Assembly (NCBI RefSeq): GCF_002332255.1
Contig: NZ_NRGW01000001.1
Location: forward strand, 1,240,001 to 1,304,000
Direction: 5' to 3'
DNA: 64,000 bases
Source: Halomonas sp. JB37
GTDB lineage: Bacteria; Pseudomonadota; Gammaproteobacteria; Pseudomonadales; Halomonadaceae
The stretch's first letter is position 1, and every line of letters begins with the position of its first letter. The translations under genes were made by a program, and so were the position numbers. Below are positions 18,804 through 27,465 of the stretch, piece by piece. The notes beneath the pieces are model-generated. The model saw nothing but the letters and a program-made list of their open reading frames with translations. It was not told where the DNA came from and searched no databases.

Positions 18804-21776
18804 ATGCAAGTGAACAACGATTTTTTACCGTTGTCGACGCTGCCAGCGTCGTTACAAACAGTGGCCCAATCTGCTTGGCAGCGCTTGGTTGAGGCGCTAG
18901 CCCAGGCGGATAATGTCGCCGAGATGACTCAGCAGGAGCTACCTTCAAGTAGCTGGCAGGGGCTTTCTGAAGCCCGCCGCGAGGCCCTGGCTAGAGTGCT
19001 GTCGATCTCAACGTTCGTCGTGGATAGCCTTGCCCGATACCCTCACTGGCTGACTGAGCTTGATGTCGCCGGCGAGCTAGACGCAAACCCAGGGCGCGAA
19101 GCGCTGGAAAACTGGCTGAATGAGTCGCTTGAGCGGATCGATGACGAAGAAGGTATGCAGCGAGTAATACGCCGTTTTCGTCGTCAGCGTATGCTGGGCA
19201 TTATCTGGCGTGATCTTAACCGAGTGCCCAACCACGCCATGTGGGATACCGCCACGGCGGTGTCTGAGCTTGCCGAGCTATGCCTTGAAGCTGCGTTAAG
19301 CTGGCTTGAGCAGTTTTATGCCACGCGTTGGGGCACGCCCGCTCCACGCAAAGACGGGATGCCCCAGCGTCTGGTTATTTTGGGGATGGGCAAGCTGGGG
19401 GCCGGGGAGCTTAACCTTTCCTCTGATATCGATCTTATTTTTGCTTTTCCCGAAAAAGGCGAAACCCAGGGCGGGCGCAAGCCGTTAGAGCATCAGGAGT
19501 ATTTTACTAAGCTGGGCCAAAAGCTAATTGCCGCGCTGGATGCTATGACCGCCGATGGTTTTGCCTTCCGCGTTGATATGCGCCTGCGGCCACTAGGCGA
19601 TGGAGGCCCGCTAGTAGGCAGTTTTGCGATGCTTTCCAGCTACTATCAAGATCAGGGCCGCGAGTGGGAACGTTATGCCATGCTGAAGGCGCGCCCGGTG
19701 GCGGGCGATGTAGATGCAGGGCATGAGCTGCTAGCAGGGCTGCGTCCCTTTGTGTATCGCCGCTATCTGGATTTTGGCGCGATTGAGTCGCTGCGCGAGC
19801 TGAAAGCGATGATTAATCGCGAAGTAAAGCGCAAAGGTATGCAGAGCAATATCAAGCTTGGCCCTGGCGGCATTCGCGAGGTTGAGTTCGTAGTGCAGGC
19901 CTTTCAGCTAATTCGCGGCGGTCGCGATACGGAGCTGCAGGTGACGTCGCTGAAAACCGCGCTCAACCGATTGCCCGAGCTAGGCTTGTTGCCTCAAGCT
20001 GTGGTTGATGAGCTACTGCCCGATTACGCTTTTTTACGCGATATTGAGCACGCACTTCAAGCGCTGGAAGATCGCCAGACACAGACCTTGCCTATCGATG
20101 ATAGTGATCGTGAGCGGGTGGCCTTTGCCATGGGCCATGAAGATTGGTCTGGCTTGATGGCGCAGCTTGATGAAGTGCGTGAACGGGTGCGCCAGCACTT
20201 TGATGCGGTGATCGCGGACCCCGAAGACGATGTCGACGAGGCAAATGATGCCAGCCAGTTGGGTTTGGCTCAGTGGCGGCTAATGTGGCGCGGCGAGTTA
20301 GACGCAGACGAGGCCATCGCGCATCTTACCGAGGCAGGTTTTCACGAACCCGAAAAAGCCCTTAAGCGGCTGCAGAGCCTGTATCACTCGCGCCAAGTAC
20401 AAAGCATGCAGCGGATTGGCTTTGAGCGGCTGGACGCACTAATGCCGCTCTTACTGGATGCCGTGGCGAGTAACGATGCGCCGGACACGGCCCTTGTGCG
20501 CGTGCAGCCGTTAATTGAAGCCGTCTTACGGCGTACCGCTTACCTTGCGCTATTGCGCGAAAATCCGCATGCGCTTGAGCACCTTATGCACCTGTGCGCT
20601 GCCAGCCCCTGGATTGCCGAACAGCTGTCGCGCTACCCCATTTTGCTCGACGAGCTGTTGACGCCAGAGACGCTATATACGCCTGCCGATAAGGCACGCT
20701 TGGCGGACGAGCTGCGCCAAACGCTGAACCGCTTGCCCGAAGATGATGAAGAGGCGCAGCTGGAGGCGCTGCGGGTCTTTAAGCATGCCAAAACGCTGCA
20801 CGTCGCCGCCTCCGATGTTGCGGGTACTCGGCATTTGATGAAAGTGAGTGATTACTTAACCTTTATTGCCGAAGTGATTCTTGACGCGGTGCTGGCGATG
20901 GCGTGGAAGCACATTACGCGTAAGCACGGCGTGCCTGAGGGGGTCAATGCCAGTGAGGCCGAGTTTTTAATTATTGGCTACGGCAAGCTGGGTGGCATTG
21001 AGTTGGGCTACAGCTCCGATTTAGACCTGGTGTTTTTGCATGATAGCGACGGCAAAGGTGCGACTGACGGCCCCAGGCCCATTGATACAACGATGTTTTT
21101 TACCCGCCTGGGTCAGCGCATTATTCACCTGCTGACGGCGGTGACGCCGGCGGGCAGTCTTTATGAGGTTGATATGCGCCTGCGACCTTCGGGCAATTCA
21201 GGGCTATTGGTCACATCATTGAAAGCCTTTGCCGATTACCAGCATCAGAATGCCTGGACCTGGGAGCATCAGGCATTAGTGCGCGCACGGGTCGTGGCAG
21301 GCAGCGGTTTACTCGCCGAAAAATTTGGCAGCCTTCGGGGCGACATTTTATCTCGTCAGCGTGATAACGCCGCGTTGCGAGACGAAGTCGTCAAAATGCG
21401 TCAGAAAATGCGCGATCATCTGGGCAGTAAAGCCACCAGCGATACGTTCAATGTTAAGCACGATGCGGGCGGGATGGTCGACATCGAGTTTCTTTGCCAG
21501 TACGCGGTGTTAGCGCTTGCTAACCAAACTCCGGCGCTGCTGACCTACAGTGATAATGTTCGGATTTTAGAGAGTCTGACAGAGAGTGGGTACTTACCTT
21601 TCGATGAAGCAGAGCGCCTTCGAGAAGCCTACCTTGCCTATCGTAGCGCTACTCATCGTGCAGCGCTGACCGGTGAAAAAACGCGTAGCGATGGTGAGGA
21701 ATTTAGCCGTCAGCGTGAAATAGTGACGGCCCTTTGGCAGCGTTTTCTTGAGCCGCCCATGGCTAACGATCTCTAG
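18804..21776 (+). CDS. glnE: Bifunctional glutamine synthetase adenylyltransferase/adenylyl-removing enzyme
   Basis: The 990-residue protein attaches AMP to, and removes it from, glutamine synthetase in response to PII and glutamine, controlling nitrogen assimilation. Two nucleotidyltransferase domains are complete: the N-terminal adenylyl-removing domain with GMGKLGAGELNLSSDIDLIF (starting near residue 194) and the C-terminal adenylylating domain with GYGKLGGIELGYSSDLDLVF (near residue 723). Each is followed by a helical domain. The ATG at 18804 is preferred over the GTG at 18783 because GAGGTG lies directly upstream. Length is slightly more than in E. coli (946). Confidence 0.96.
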   Translation: MQVNNDFLPLSTLPASLQTVAQSAWQRLVEALAQADNVAEMTQQELPSSSWQGLSEARREALARVLSISTFVVDSLARYPHWLTELDVAGELDANPGREALENWLNESLERIDDEEGMQRVIRRFRRQRMLGIIWRDLNRVPNHAMWDTATAVSELAELCLEAALSWLEQFYATRWGTPAPRKDGMPQRLVILGMGKLGAGELNLSSDIDLIFAFPEKGETQGGRKPLEHQEYFTKLGQKLIAALDAMTADGFAFRVDMRLRPLGDGGPLVGSFAMLSSYYQDQGREWERYAMLKARPVAGDVDAGHELLAGLRPFVYRRYLDFGAIESLRELKAMINREVKRKGMQSNIKLGPGGIREVEFVVQAFQLIRGGRDTELQVTSLKTALNRLPELGLLPQAVVDELLPDYAFLRDIEHALQALEDRQTQTLPIDDSDRERVAFAMGHEDWSGLMAQLDEVRERVRQHFDAVIADPEDDVDEANDASQLGLAQWRLMWRGELDADEAIAHLTEAGFHEPEKALKRLQSLYHSRQVQSMQRIGFERLDALMPLLLDAVASNDAPDTALVRVQPLIEAVLRRTAYLALLRENPHALEHLMHLCAASPWIAEQLSRYPILLDELLTPETLYTPADKARLADELRQTLNRLPEDDEEAQLEALRVFKHAKTLHVAASDVAGTRHLMKVSDYLTFIAEVILDAVLAMAWKHITRKHGVPEGVNASEAEFLIIGYGKLGGIELGYSSDLDLVFLHDSDGKGATDGPRPIDTTMFFTRLGQRIIHLLTAVTPAGSLYEVDMRLRPSGNSGLLVTSLKAFADYQHQNAWTWEHQALVRARVVAGSGLLAEKFGSLRGDILSRQRDNAALRDEVVKMRQKMRDHLGSKATSDTFNVKHDAGGMVDIEFLCQYAVLALANQTPALLTYSDNVRILESLTESGYLPFDEAERLREAYLAYRSATHRAALTGEKTRSDGEEFSRQREIVTALWQRFLEPPMANDL

Positions 21777-21843
21777 CCAGCCGTCGCTATCAACATAATC
21801 TGGAAGAATAAATGATGCTAAGGCGCAAGGCAGGGCGAGCCAC

Positions 21844-22740
21844 ATGATTGGGCATATTCTGGGCACGCTGCTGCCGGTGTTTTTGATCGCCGGCTGTGGC
21901 GCTGTTTACGGGCGCTACCGCACGCCGGATATTCGCAGCCTCAATACGCTAAACATGGAGCTGTTCGTCCCTCTACTAGTGTTTGCCGTGCTGGCCGACC
22001 GCCAGGCGCCGCTAGCCGAATACGCTTGGCTCGCCACGGCGGCAGTTGCGGTGGTGCTAGGGTCGGGGCTGGTACTGTGGCCACTGGCTAAATGGCTATC
22101 GTTAGACATCAAAACCTTCCTGCCTCCGATGATGTTTAATAATGCAGGCAATATGGGCGTGCCGCTATTGGTGCTGGCCTTTGGTCCTGAGGCGCTGCCC
22201 GCGGCGGTCGTGGTATTTATTGTCGAAATGCTGCTGCATTTTTCGATAGGGATTTACATGCTCAATCCGCGCACGTCGCTGTGGCGCATGCTGCGCATGC
22301 CGATTGTCTTGGCGAGTGTGGCGGGCTTAGCCGTGAATATTGGTGATTTAGCGCTGCCGGGCTGGCTGCTAGAGGCCATGCATATGCTGGGCGGGGTATG
22401 TATTCCGCTCATGCTGTTTGCATTAGGGGTCCGGCTGCTGGAAATCGACTTTAGCGATTGGCGCACGGGCATGCTGGGGGCGGTGCTGTGTCCGCTTTCC
22501 GGATTAGTGATTGCCTTGCCGTTAATGTGGCTGCTGCCACTGAATGCGCTGCAAACGGCCGTGCTGCTAGTGTTTGCAACGTTGCCACCTGCAGTATTGA
22601 ATTACTTGGTTGCAGAGCAATACCAGCTGGCACCGCAAAAGGTAGCTTCGCTGGTGCTGATTGGTAATTTAGGGAGTTTGGTCGTAATGCCGCTAACGTT
22701 AGCCGCGGCATTTACCTGGATATACGCACCCGTATCATAA
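21844..22740 (+). CDS. AEC-family permease (auxin efflux carrier superfamily)
   Basis: The 298-residue protein is highly hydrophobic with about ten helices in two inverted repeats. The family signatures include FNNAGNMGVPLLVLAFG (about residues 98–114) in the first half and the glycine-rich IGNLGSLVVMPL near the C-terminus. Bacterial AEC members carry malate, malonate or other small organic acids; the substrate here is unknown. It follows glnE by 67 bases, with possible readthrough. An inverted repeat with a 19-base loop (22770–22806) lies downstream. Confidence 0.85.
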   Translation: MIGHILGTLLPVFLIAGCGAVYGRYRTPDIRSLNTLNMELFVPLLVFAVLADRQAPLAEYAWLATAAVAVVLGSGLVLWPLAKWLSLDIKTFLPPMMFNNAGNMGVPLLVLAFGPEALPAAVVVFIVEMLLHFSIGIYMLNPRTSLWRMLRMPIVLASVAGLAVNIGDLALPGWLLEAMHMLGGVCIPLMLFALGVRLLEIDFSDWRTGMLGAVLCPLSGLVIALPLMWLLPLNALQTAVLLVFATLPPAVLNYLVAEQYQLAPQKVASLVLIGNLGSLVVMPLTLAAAFTWIYAPVS

Positions 22741-22838
22741 GGCCTATCTCATAAGCCCCGTGTCATAAAGCATCGCTGCAAGCACGATAACCAATAACAG
22801 CGATGCCTGACGCTTAGATGCTTAAAGTGACAGGCTAA

Positions 22839-23195
22839 TTAGCGATCATCTTTTACTTCATAACTACCGTCTAATGCGTCCTGGTGGCCTGGGCGCTGTG
22901 ATGGCGCATGTGGGTTAGCATAGCCGCCACCGATGTCTTGCGCTTGTTCTGCGCGCATTTGCTCCATACGCTTTTTCATCTTATGGCGCATAAACGGCAT
23001 CATCGCCCAGCCAATCAATAAGAAAAACAGACCAAGCACCACGCCGACGATCATTAGCGCGCCAAACGCCAACCATGTAAAGAGCAGCTTTAAACTGCCG
23101 GCTAAACCGGTGGGCTGAGTTTGCGTTGCGCGAGCACGCCATTGGTTAGCCGCTTGCCATGCAGCATTACGTTGGTCGCGATTCATCTGTGGCAT
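22839..23195 (-). CDS. Hypothetical membrane protein
   Basis: This 118-residue protein is of unknown function. It has a soluble N-terminus rich in Arg, Gln and Ala (MPQMNRDQRNAAWQAANQW), one long or two closely spaced membrane segments (about residues 32–70: LLFTWLAFGALMIVGVV then LGLFFLLIGWAMMPF), and a basic-then-polar tail with GGGYANPHAPSQ. The start at 23195 is chosen because GGAGG lies five bases upstream; the frame could extend to 23222. It is transcribed away from the manganese transporter operon. Confidence 0.68.
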   Translation of the reverse strand: MPQMNRDQRNAAWQAANQWRARATQTQPTGLAGSLKLLFTWLAFGALMIVGVVLGLFFLLIGWAMMPFMRHKMKKRMEQMRAEQAQDIGGGYANPHAPSQRPGHQDALDGSYEVKDDR

Positions 23196-23329
23196 TAGAG
23201 CCTCCATCATTGACTTGCACAATTGAGTGCACAGTACGCTTTGGAGGCCAGCTTAGCGAATAAGTTCACCTCGGTATGTTGGGCGTATACACAGAGACGT
23301 TGCGTTTTACTGAGAGCGCAACTTTGCCA

Positions 23330-23372
23330 AAAGTTAGCCATTGCTATGTTTGTTTCCATGTGTGAATATAAA
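23330..23372 (+). promoter_or_regulatory. MntR operator and overlapping promoter of the manganese importer operon
   Basis: The 22-bp element at 23330–23351 has half sites AAAGTTAGC and GCTATGTTT separated by CATT. Against the E. coli MntR palindrome as I recall it (AAACATAGC-N4-GCTATGTTT) it matches 7 of 9 and 9 of 9 half-site bases. TATAAA at 23367–23372 is a good –10 hexamer, so the palindrome sits across the –35 region, the position expected for Mn-dependent repression. The first gene begins at 23492, leaving a leader of about 110 bases. Confidence 0.7.
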
Positions 23373-23491
23373 TTGCTTGAGCTTATCTTGTTGCGAGTTG
23401 TTGACTAGCCTCAACGTTCTGGTTTCAGCATCGAGAGCTTTATCGATGTGTTGTGAACATAAGATTTGGACATTCTTGGGGGAAGAGAGCG

Positions 23492-24454
23492 ATGAAGCGA
23501 GTAGTAGCTTTACTGGGGATGATGTCCTTTGCACCCTTAATTTCAGCCAATGAGTCACCGCTAAACGTGGTGACAACTATTGGCATGATTGCCGATGTTG
23601 CCCAAGAAGTGGGTGGCCAATGCGTTGAAGTAGAAGCGATGATGGGCCCTGGCGTTGATCCCCATCTGTATCAAGCGAATGCCAGCGATGTCGCCATGCT
23701 GAGACAAGCAGAGCAAATTCTCTATGCAGGCTATTCCTTGGAAGGCCAGTTAGGCGCTGTGCTGGAAAACTTTTCGCACAGTAAACCGACGCTAGCGGTA
23801 GGGCCCTCAGGTATTGATCCCGCTGAGCTTATGACGTCTCAAGATGTGTACGGCATTGACCCCCACTTGTGGATGGACGTTTCGCTTTGGGCGCAAACAA
23901 TACCTGCAATCAGCGACGCTTTTACGACGGCAAGGCCTGAGTGCCAAGCATCTATCGAAGCCAATGCCACGAAATACGAAGAGCAGTTGAACGCGCTGCA
24001 CGCGTGGGTGGCTGAAAGTATTGAAAGCATTCCAGAGCGTCGGCGCATTTTGGTAACCGCCCACGATGCCTTTGGCTATTATGGGCGCGCTTACGGTATT
24101 GAGGTGGAAGGCATTCAGGGGATTAGCACTGAAACCGAAACCGGTATCGCAGATATTCGGAGCATGACCGATGTGGTGGTGGAGCGTGAAGTCCCCGCTA
24201 TCTTTGTAGAAAGCACGATTAATCCGCGTACCATTCAAGCGGTCATTGATGCAGCTCGCCAGCGCGGGCATGAGGTTGCTATCGGCGGCGAGCTGTATTC
24301 CGATGCAATGGGCGATGCCAATACCGCAGACGGTACTTATATCGGCATGATCTACGCCAACACTCGGCATATTGTAGAGGCGCTGGGAGGCACCTTAGCG
24401 CCCATGCCAGACGCGCTTTCTGAATGGGCAGAGCGTTGGGAGATAGCCGAGTGA
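23492..24454 (+). CDS. sitA: Manganese (or iron) ABC transporter substrate-binding protein
   Basis: This 320-residue cluster A-I metal-binding protein has a signal peptide (cleavage near LISAN, residue 20). The metal ligands are visible: His58 in VDPHLY, His125 in IDPHLWMDV, a Glu in ISTETETG (214–218) and an Asp in YSDAMG. The set His-His-Glu-Asp is that of Mn/Fe binders such as PsaA and SitA; the His-rich loop of zinc-binding ZnuA is absent. With the MntR operator upstream, manganese is the best candidate. The frame opens upstream at 23453, but the ATG at 23492 gives a proper signal peptide. It is the first gene of a four-gene operon. Confidence 0.87.
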   Translation: MKRVVALLGMMSFAPLISANESPLNVVTTIGMIADVAQEVGGQCVEVEAMMGPGVDPHLYQANASDVAMLRQAEQILYAGYSLEGQLGAVLENFSHSKPTLAVGPSGIDPAELMTSQDVYGIDPHLWMDVSLWAQTIPAISDAFTTARPECQASIEANATKYEEQLNALHAWVAESIESIPERRRILVTAHDAFGYYGRAYGIEVEGIQGISTETETGIADIRSMTDVVVEREVPAIFVESTINPRTIQAVIDAARQRGHEVAIGGELYSDAMGDANTADGTYIGMIYANTRHIVEALGGTLAPMPDALSEWAERWEIAE

Positions 24455-24487
24455 AGGCACGCAACAGTTTAGCTGCGGAGAGCGTTT

Positions 24488-25267
24488 ATGGTGCGTGATG
24501 AGCGTGTCGCGTTAAGTGTTAATGATTTGACTGTTAGCTATCACAGCCAGCCCGTGCTGTGGGATATCAATATCGATATTCCATCAGGTGTTATGGCCGG
24601 TATTGTCGGTCCTAACGGTGCGGGCAAAAGCACACTGATTAAAAGCCTGCTGGGATTGGTGCCTTCGCTTTCCGGGGAGGCCTTTATAGATGGAAAGTCG
24701 TATAAGTCGCAGCGCAAGCGCGTGGGCTATGTGCCCCAGCGTTCAAGCGTTGACTGGGATTTTCCGACCACCGCACTCGATGTAGTGACGATGGGCCTAT
24801 ATGGTCGGCTGGGGTGGTTTAAACGGCCCGGACGCAAGGAACGCGAAGAGTCGCTTGAGGCGCTCGATATGGTGGGGATGCGCGCGTTAGCGGATCGTCA
24901 AATCAGTCAGCTATCCGGTGGCCAGCAGCAGCGGGTTTTTCTCGCTCGCGCCCTGGTTCAGAAGGCTGATGTTTATTTTCTTGATGAGCCAATGGCCGGC
25001 GTTGATGCGACCACCGAGCGTGCCATTATCGATATCTTGCGGCGTTTACGTGATGAAGGTAAGACCTTGATTGTGGTTCATCACGACCTGCAGACAGTGC
25101 GCCGTTATTTTGACTGGCTGCTGCTGTTAAATGTTAGCGTTGTGGCGATGGGTAATGTTGATGACGTCTTTACCGCCGATAACTTACGCAAAGCCTATGG
25201 CGGGCAGATTGCCCTGCTAGATGACAGCAATTCACTGATGTTTGCTGCCTCAAAAAGGGATAATTGA
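24488..25267 (+). CDS. sitB: Manganese/iron ABC transporter ATPase
   Basis: The 259-residue ATP-binding subunit contains Walker A GPNGAGKSTL (about residues 37–46), the Q-loop region VGYVPQRSSVDWDFP, the signature QLSGGQQQR, Walker B VYFLDEP and the H-loop VVHHD. The DWDFP sequence after the Q-loop is characteristic of metal-type (MntB/SitB/ZnuC-like) ATPases. It powers the two permeases encoded next. The stop overlaps the possible TTG start of the first permease by 3 bases. Confidence 0.93.
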   Translation: MVRDERVALSVNDLTVSYHSQPVLWDINIDIPSGVMAGIVGPNGAGKSTLIKSLLGLVPSLSGEAFIDGKSYKSQRKRVGYVPQRSSVDWDFPTTALDVVTMGLYGRLGWFKRPGRKEREESLEALDMVGMRALADRQISQLSGGQQQRVFLARALVQKADVYFLDEPMAGVDATTERAIIDILRRLRDEGKTLIVVHHDLQTVRRYFDWLLLLNVSVVAMGNVDDVFTADNLRKAYGGQIALLDDSNSLMFAASKRDN

Positions 25268-25269
25268 CA

Positions 25270-26400
25270 GTGCAGTGGCTAAGCATTTTGCACGACTATA
25301 CGTTTCAAAACGTGGTGATTGGGGCTGCGTTGTTAGGCCTGATTAGCGGGCCGCTGGGAAGTTTTGCAGTGCTGCGACGCCAAAGCCTGCTAGGCGATGC
25401 TATTTCTCACGCGGCGCTGCCGGGGGTTTGCCTGGGTTTTATTATCGCGGGCAGCCGCGAGATGGGCAGCATTATTGTAGGCGCAATGGTGACGGGCGCG
25501 TTAGCCGCGCTATTGATGCTCGTTTTAACGCGTATGAGCAGGCTTAAAACGGATGCCAGTATCGGTATCTGTTTGAGCATTTTTTTTGCGATCGGCCTGG
25601 TGCTGCTTACCTATATTCAAGGCAGCAATAACGCATCGCAAGGCGGGTTAGAGTCCTTTCTTTTTGGCCAGGCTGCCGCGACGCTGCGCTCAGATTTATG
25701 GCTGATGGGGGGCATTACGTTGTTTTCATTGACGCTGCTTGGCGCTCTATGGAAACAAGCCAAGCTGGTGACGTTTGACCCTGAGTTTGCGCATACCGTA
25801 GGGCTGCCAGTGTCGTTGATAGAAGTGCTACTGACCACCATGGTGACGTTGGCCGTGGTGGTTGGGCTACAAATGGTAGGCGTGGTGCTAATGGCCGCCA
25901 TGATTGTGGCGCCAGCCGTTGCTGCTCGTCAGTGGAGTCGTCATTTGGGAGCCATGGTGTTTATTGCCGCCGGTGTCGGCGTGGTAAGCGGTGTTTCTGG
26001 GGCATCGATTAGCGCGCTGTCTCGCGGGCTAGCAACAGGGCCGCTAATTATCCTATCGGCGTCTATTATTGTGCTAATTTCGCTGGCGATAGCGCCACAG
26101 CGTGGATTGTTATGGGGGCTGCTTCAGCATCTTCGCCAAGTGTCTCAGCTGCGTCGGCGCCAAATTCTTTATACCCTCTATAAAACCCAGTCAACGCGTG
26201 ATCAAGAGGTTCACAACTTGCCGTTTAGGCTGAATTTTTCCGCCGCGATAGCGCTTTGGCAGTTACGTCGAAAGGGGTTTTTGGTTAGTCAAAAAACGCC
26301 CTGCCTGCCAATGTCGGCGGGGAATCGGTGGCTGTTAACGTCATTGGGCGTTCGCGAAGCACAAAGCGTGATGGCTGAATTGAATGGGAAGACCACCTGA
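25270..26400 (+). CDS. sitC: Manganese/iron ABC transporter permease with a C-terminal winged-helix-like extension
   Basis: The first about 280 residues are a normal metal ABC permease (ABC-3 family) of eight to nine helices, with QSLLGDAISHAALPGV near residue 40. The protein then continues for about 95 more residues that are charged and soluble: LRRRQILYTLYKTQ, then AAIALWQLRRKGFLVS and LLTSLGVREAQSVM. This looks like a winged helix of the kind fused to some MntC-like permeases in other bacteria. The GTG at 25270 has AGGGA nine bases upstream; a TTG at 25264 is the alternative. The stop overlaps the next ATG (TGATG). Confidence 0.88.
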   Translation: MQWLSILHDYTFQNVVIGAALLGLISGPLGSFAVLRRQSLLGDAISHAALPGVCLGFIIAGSREMGSIIVGAMVTGALAALLMLVLTRMSRLKTDASIGICLSIFFAIGLVLLTYIQGSNNASQGGLESFLFGQAAATLRSDLWLMGGITLFSLTLLGALWKQAKLVTFDPEFAHTVGLPVSLIEVLLTTMVTLAVVVGLQMVGVVLMAAMIVAPAVAARQWSRHLGAMVFIAAGVGVVSGVSGASISALSRGLATGPLIILSASIIVLISLAIAPQRGLLWGLLQHLRQVSQLRRRQILYTLYKTQSTRDQEVHNLPFRLNFSAAIALWQLRRKGFLVSQKTPCLPMSAGNRWLLTSLGVREAQSVMAELNGKTT

Positions 26401-27305
26401 TGCTGGACGTGTTTTTCAGTAGCATTGAGCTACAGATAATGGCCGTTGGCGCACTGGTGGGCATTGCATCATCCGCCGTTGGAACGTTTTTAGTGCTCCG
26501 CGGGAATAGCATGCTAACCGATGCGATCAGTCACTCCATTGTCTTTGGGATCGTCATTGTGTGGCTGCTGACGCATCAGCAAAGTGGCTGGTTTCAACTG
26601 GTGGGAGCTGCGCTGACAGGCCTACTCACGGTGTTTTTAACGGAACTTTTGGCCAATACTAAGCGCGTTAAACAAGATGCGGCCATTGGCCTTGTCTTTC
26701 CTGCGCTATTTTCGATCGGCGTGCTGCTGTTAAATCTGTATGCCAACGATGTTCATATCGATACCCACACGGTTTTGCTCGGTGAGATTGGCTTCATATG
26801 GCTGGATACCACCACGATAGCTGGCTACAACGTGCCGCAAGCCTTGGTGTCGATGGGTATAGTGACGGCTATTAATTACCTGTTTATTATATTGTTTTAT
26901 AAAGAGCTAAAGCTGGCAACGTTTGACCCTGCATTGGCTAAAACACTGGGCTTTGCCCCGAGTATTCTTTTTTACGTTCTACTGATGCTGACCAGTACCA
27001 CTGCCGTCGCGGCTTTTGATGCGGTAGGTGCCGTGCTCTTTATTGCCTTTGCCATCGTTCCACCTTCTGCCGCATATCTTCTAACCGACCGTCTGTGGCT
27101 AATGTTTCTAATCGGAGCCTTTATCTCGATTGCCTCGAGCGTTACCGGCTACTATCTCGCGGTGCGCTGGAACGTTTCGATTGGAGGCATGATGGCGGTA
27201 ATGACCGGTGCTTTCTTTGTGTTGGCGTTTATTGGCGGCCCACGCTACGGCATTGTGAGTCAAAAAATTCGCCGCATGCACGCACGTCGCGCGAATGCTC
27301 TTTGA
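26400..27305 (+). CDS. sitD: Manganese/iron ABC transporter second permease
   Basis: The 301-residue ABC-3 family permease has about eight to nine helices and the family motif GNSMLTDAISHSIVFGIVI near residue 38. Unlike its neighbour it ends shortly after the last helix, with a basic tail. The two permeases probably form a heterodimer around the metal path, as in SitCD. Its ATG overlaps the previous stop by one base, showing tight coupling. No gene follows on this strand for 160 bases, so it closes the operon. Confidence 0.92.
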   Translation: MLDVFFSSIELQIMAVGALVGIASSAVGTFLVLRGNSMLTDAISHSIVFGIVIVWLLTHQQSGWFQLVGAALTGLLTVFLTELLANTKRVKQDAAIGLVFPALFSIGVLLLNLYANDVHIDTHTVLLGEIGFIWLDTTTIAGYNVPQALVSMGIVTAINYLFIILFYKELKLATFDPALAKTLGFAPSILFYVLLMLTSTTAVAAFDAVGAVLFIAFAIVPPSAAYLLTDRLWLMFLIGAFISIASSVTGYYLAVRWNVSIGGMMAVMTGAFFVLAFIGGPRYGIVSQKIRRMHARRANAL

Positions 27306-27465
27306 TACAGGGCGTATCGCGTTACTAAGAAAATAGTGGAGCACGCCTCTTATAGAATGATTTCAGCTTGCCTTGCCTTGAAATGCGCCTGCCATCCTAA
27401 AATGTTAGCATTTAACTGTACAAGCACTCTTTATGTGCACAATGCTTATCTAACAGGAAGGTTAT

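Noticed and set aside
22770..22806. Inverted repeat GCATCGCTG/CAGCGATGC after the AEC permease gene as a terminator.
   Set aside because: The 19-base loop and missing T-run make it weak, so it was mentioned only in the gene entry.
23492..24454. Annotation of the substrate-binding protein as zinc-specific ZnuA.
   Set aside because: It lacks the His-rich loop and the third His ligand typical of ZnuA, and the operon has an MntR-type operator.
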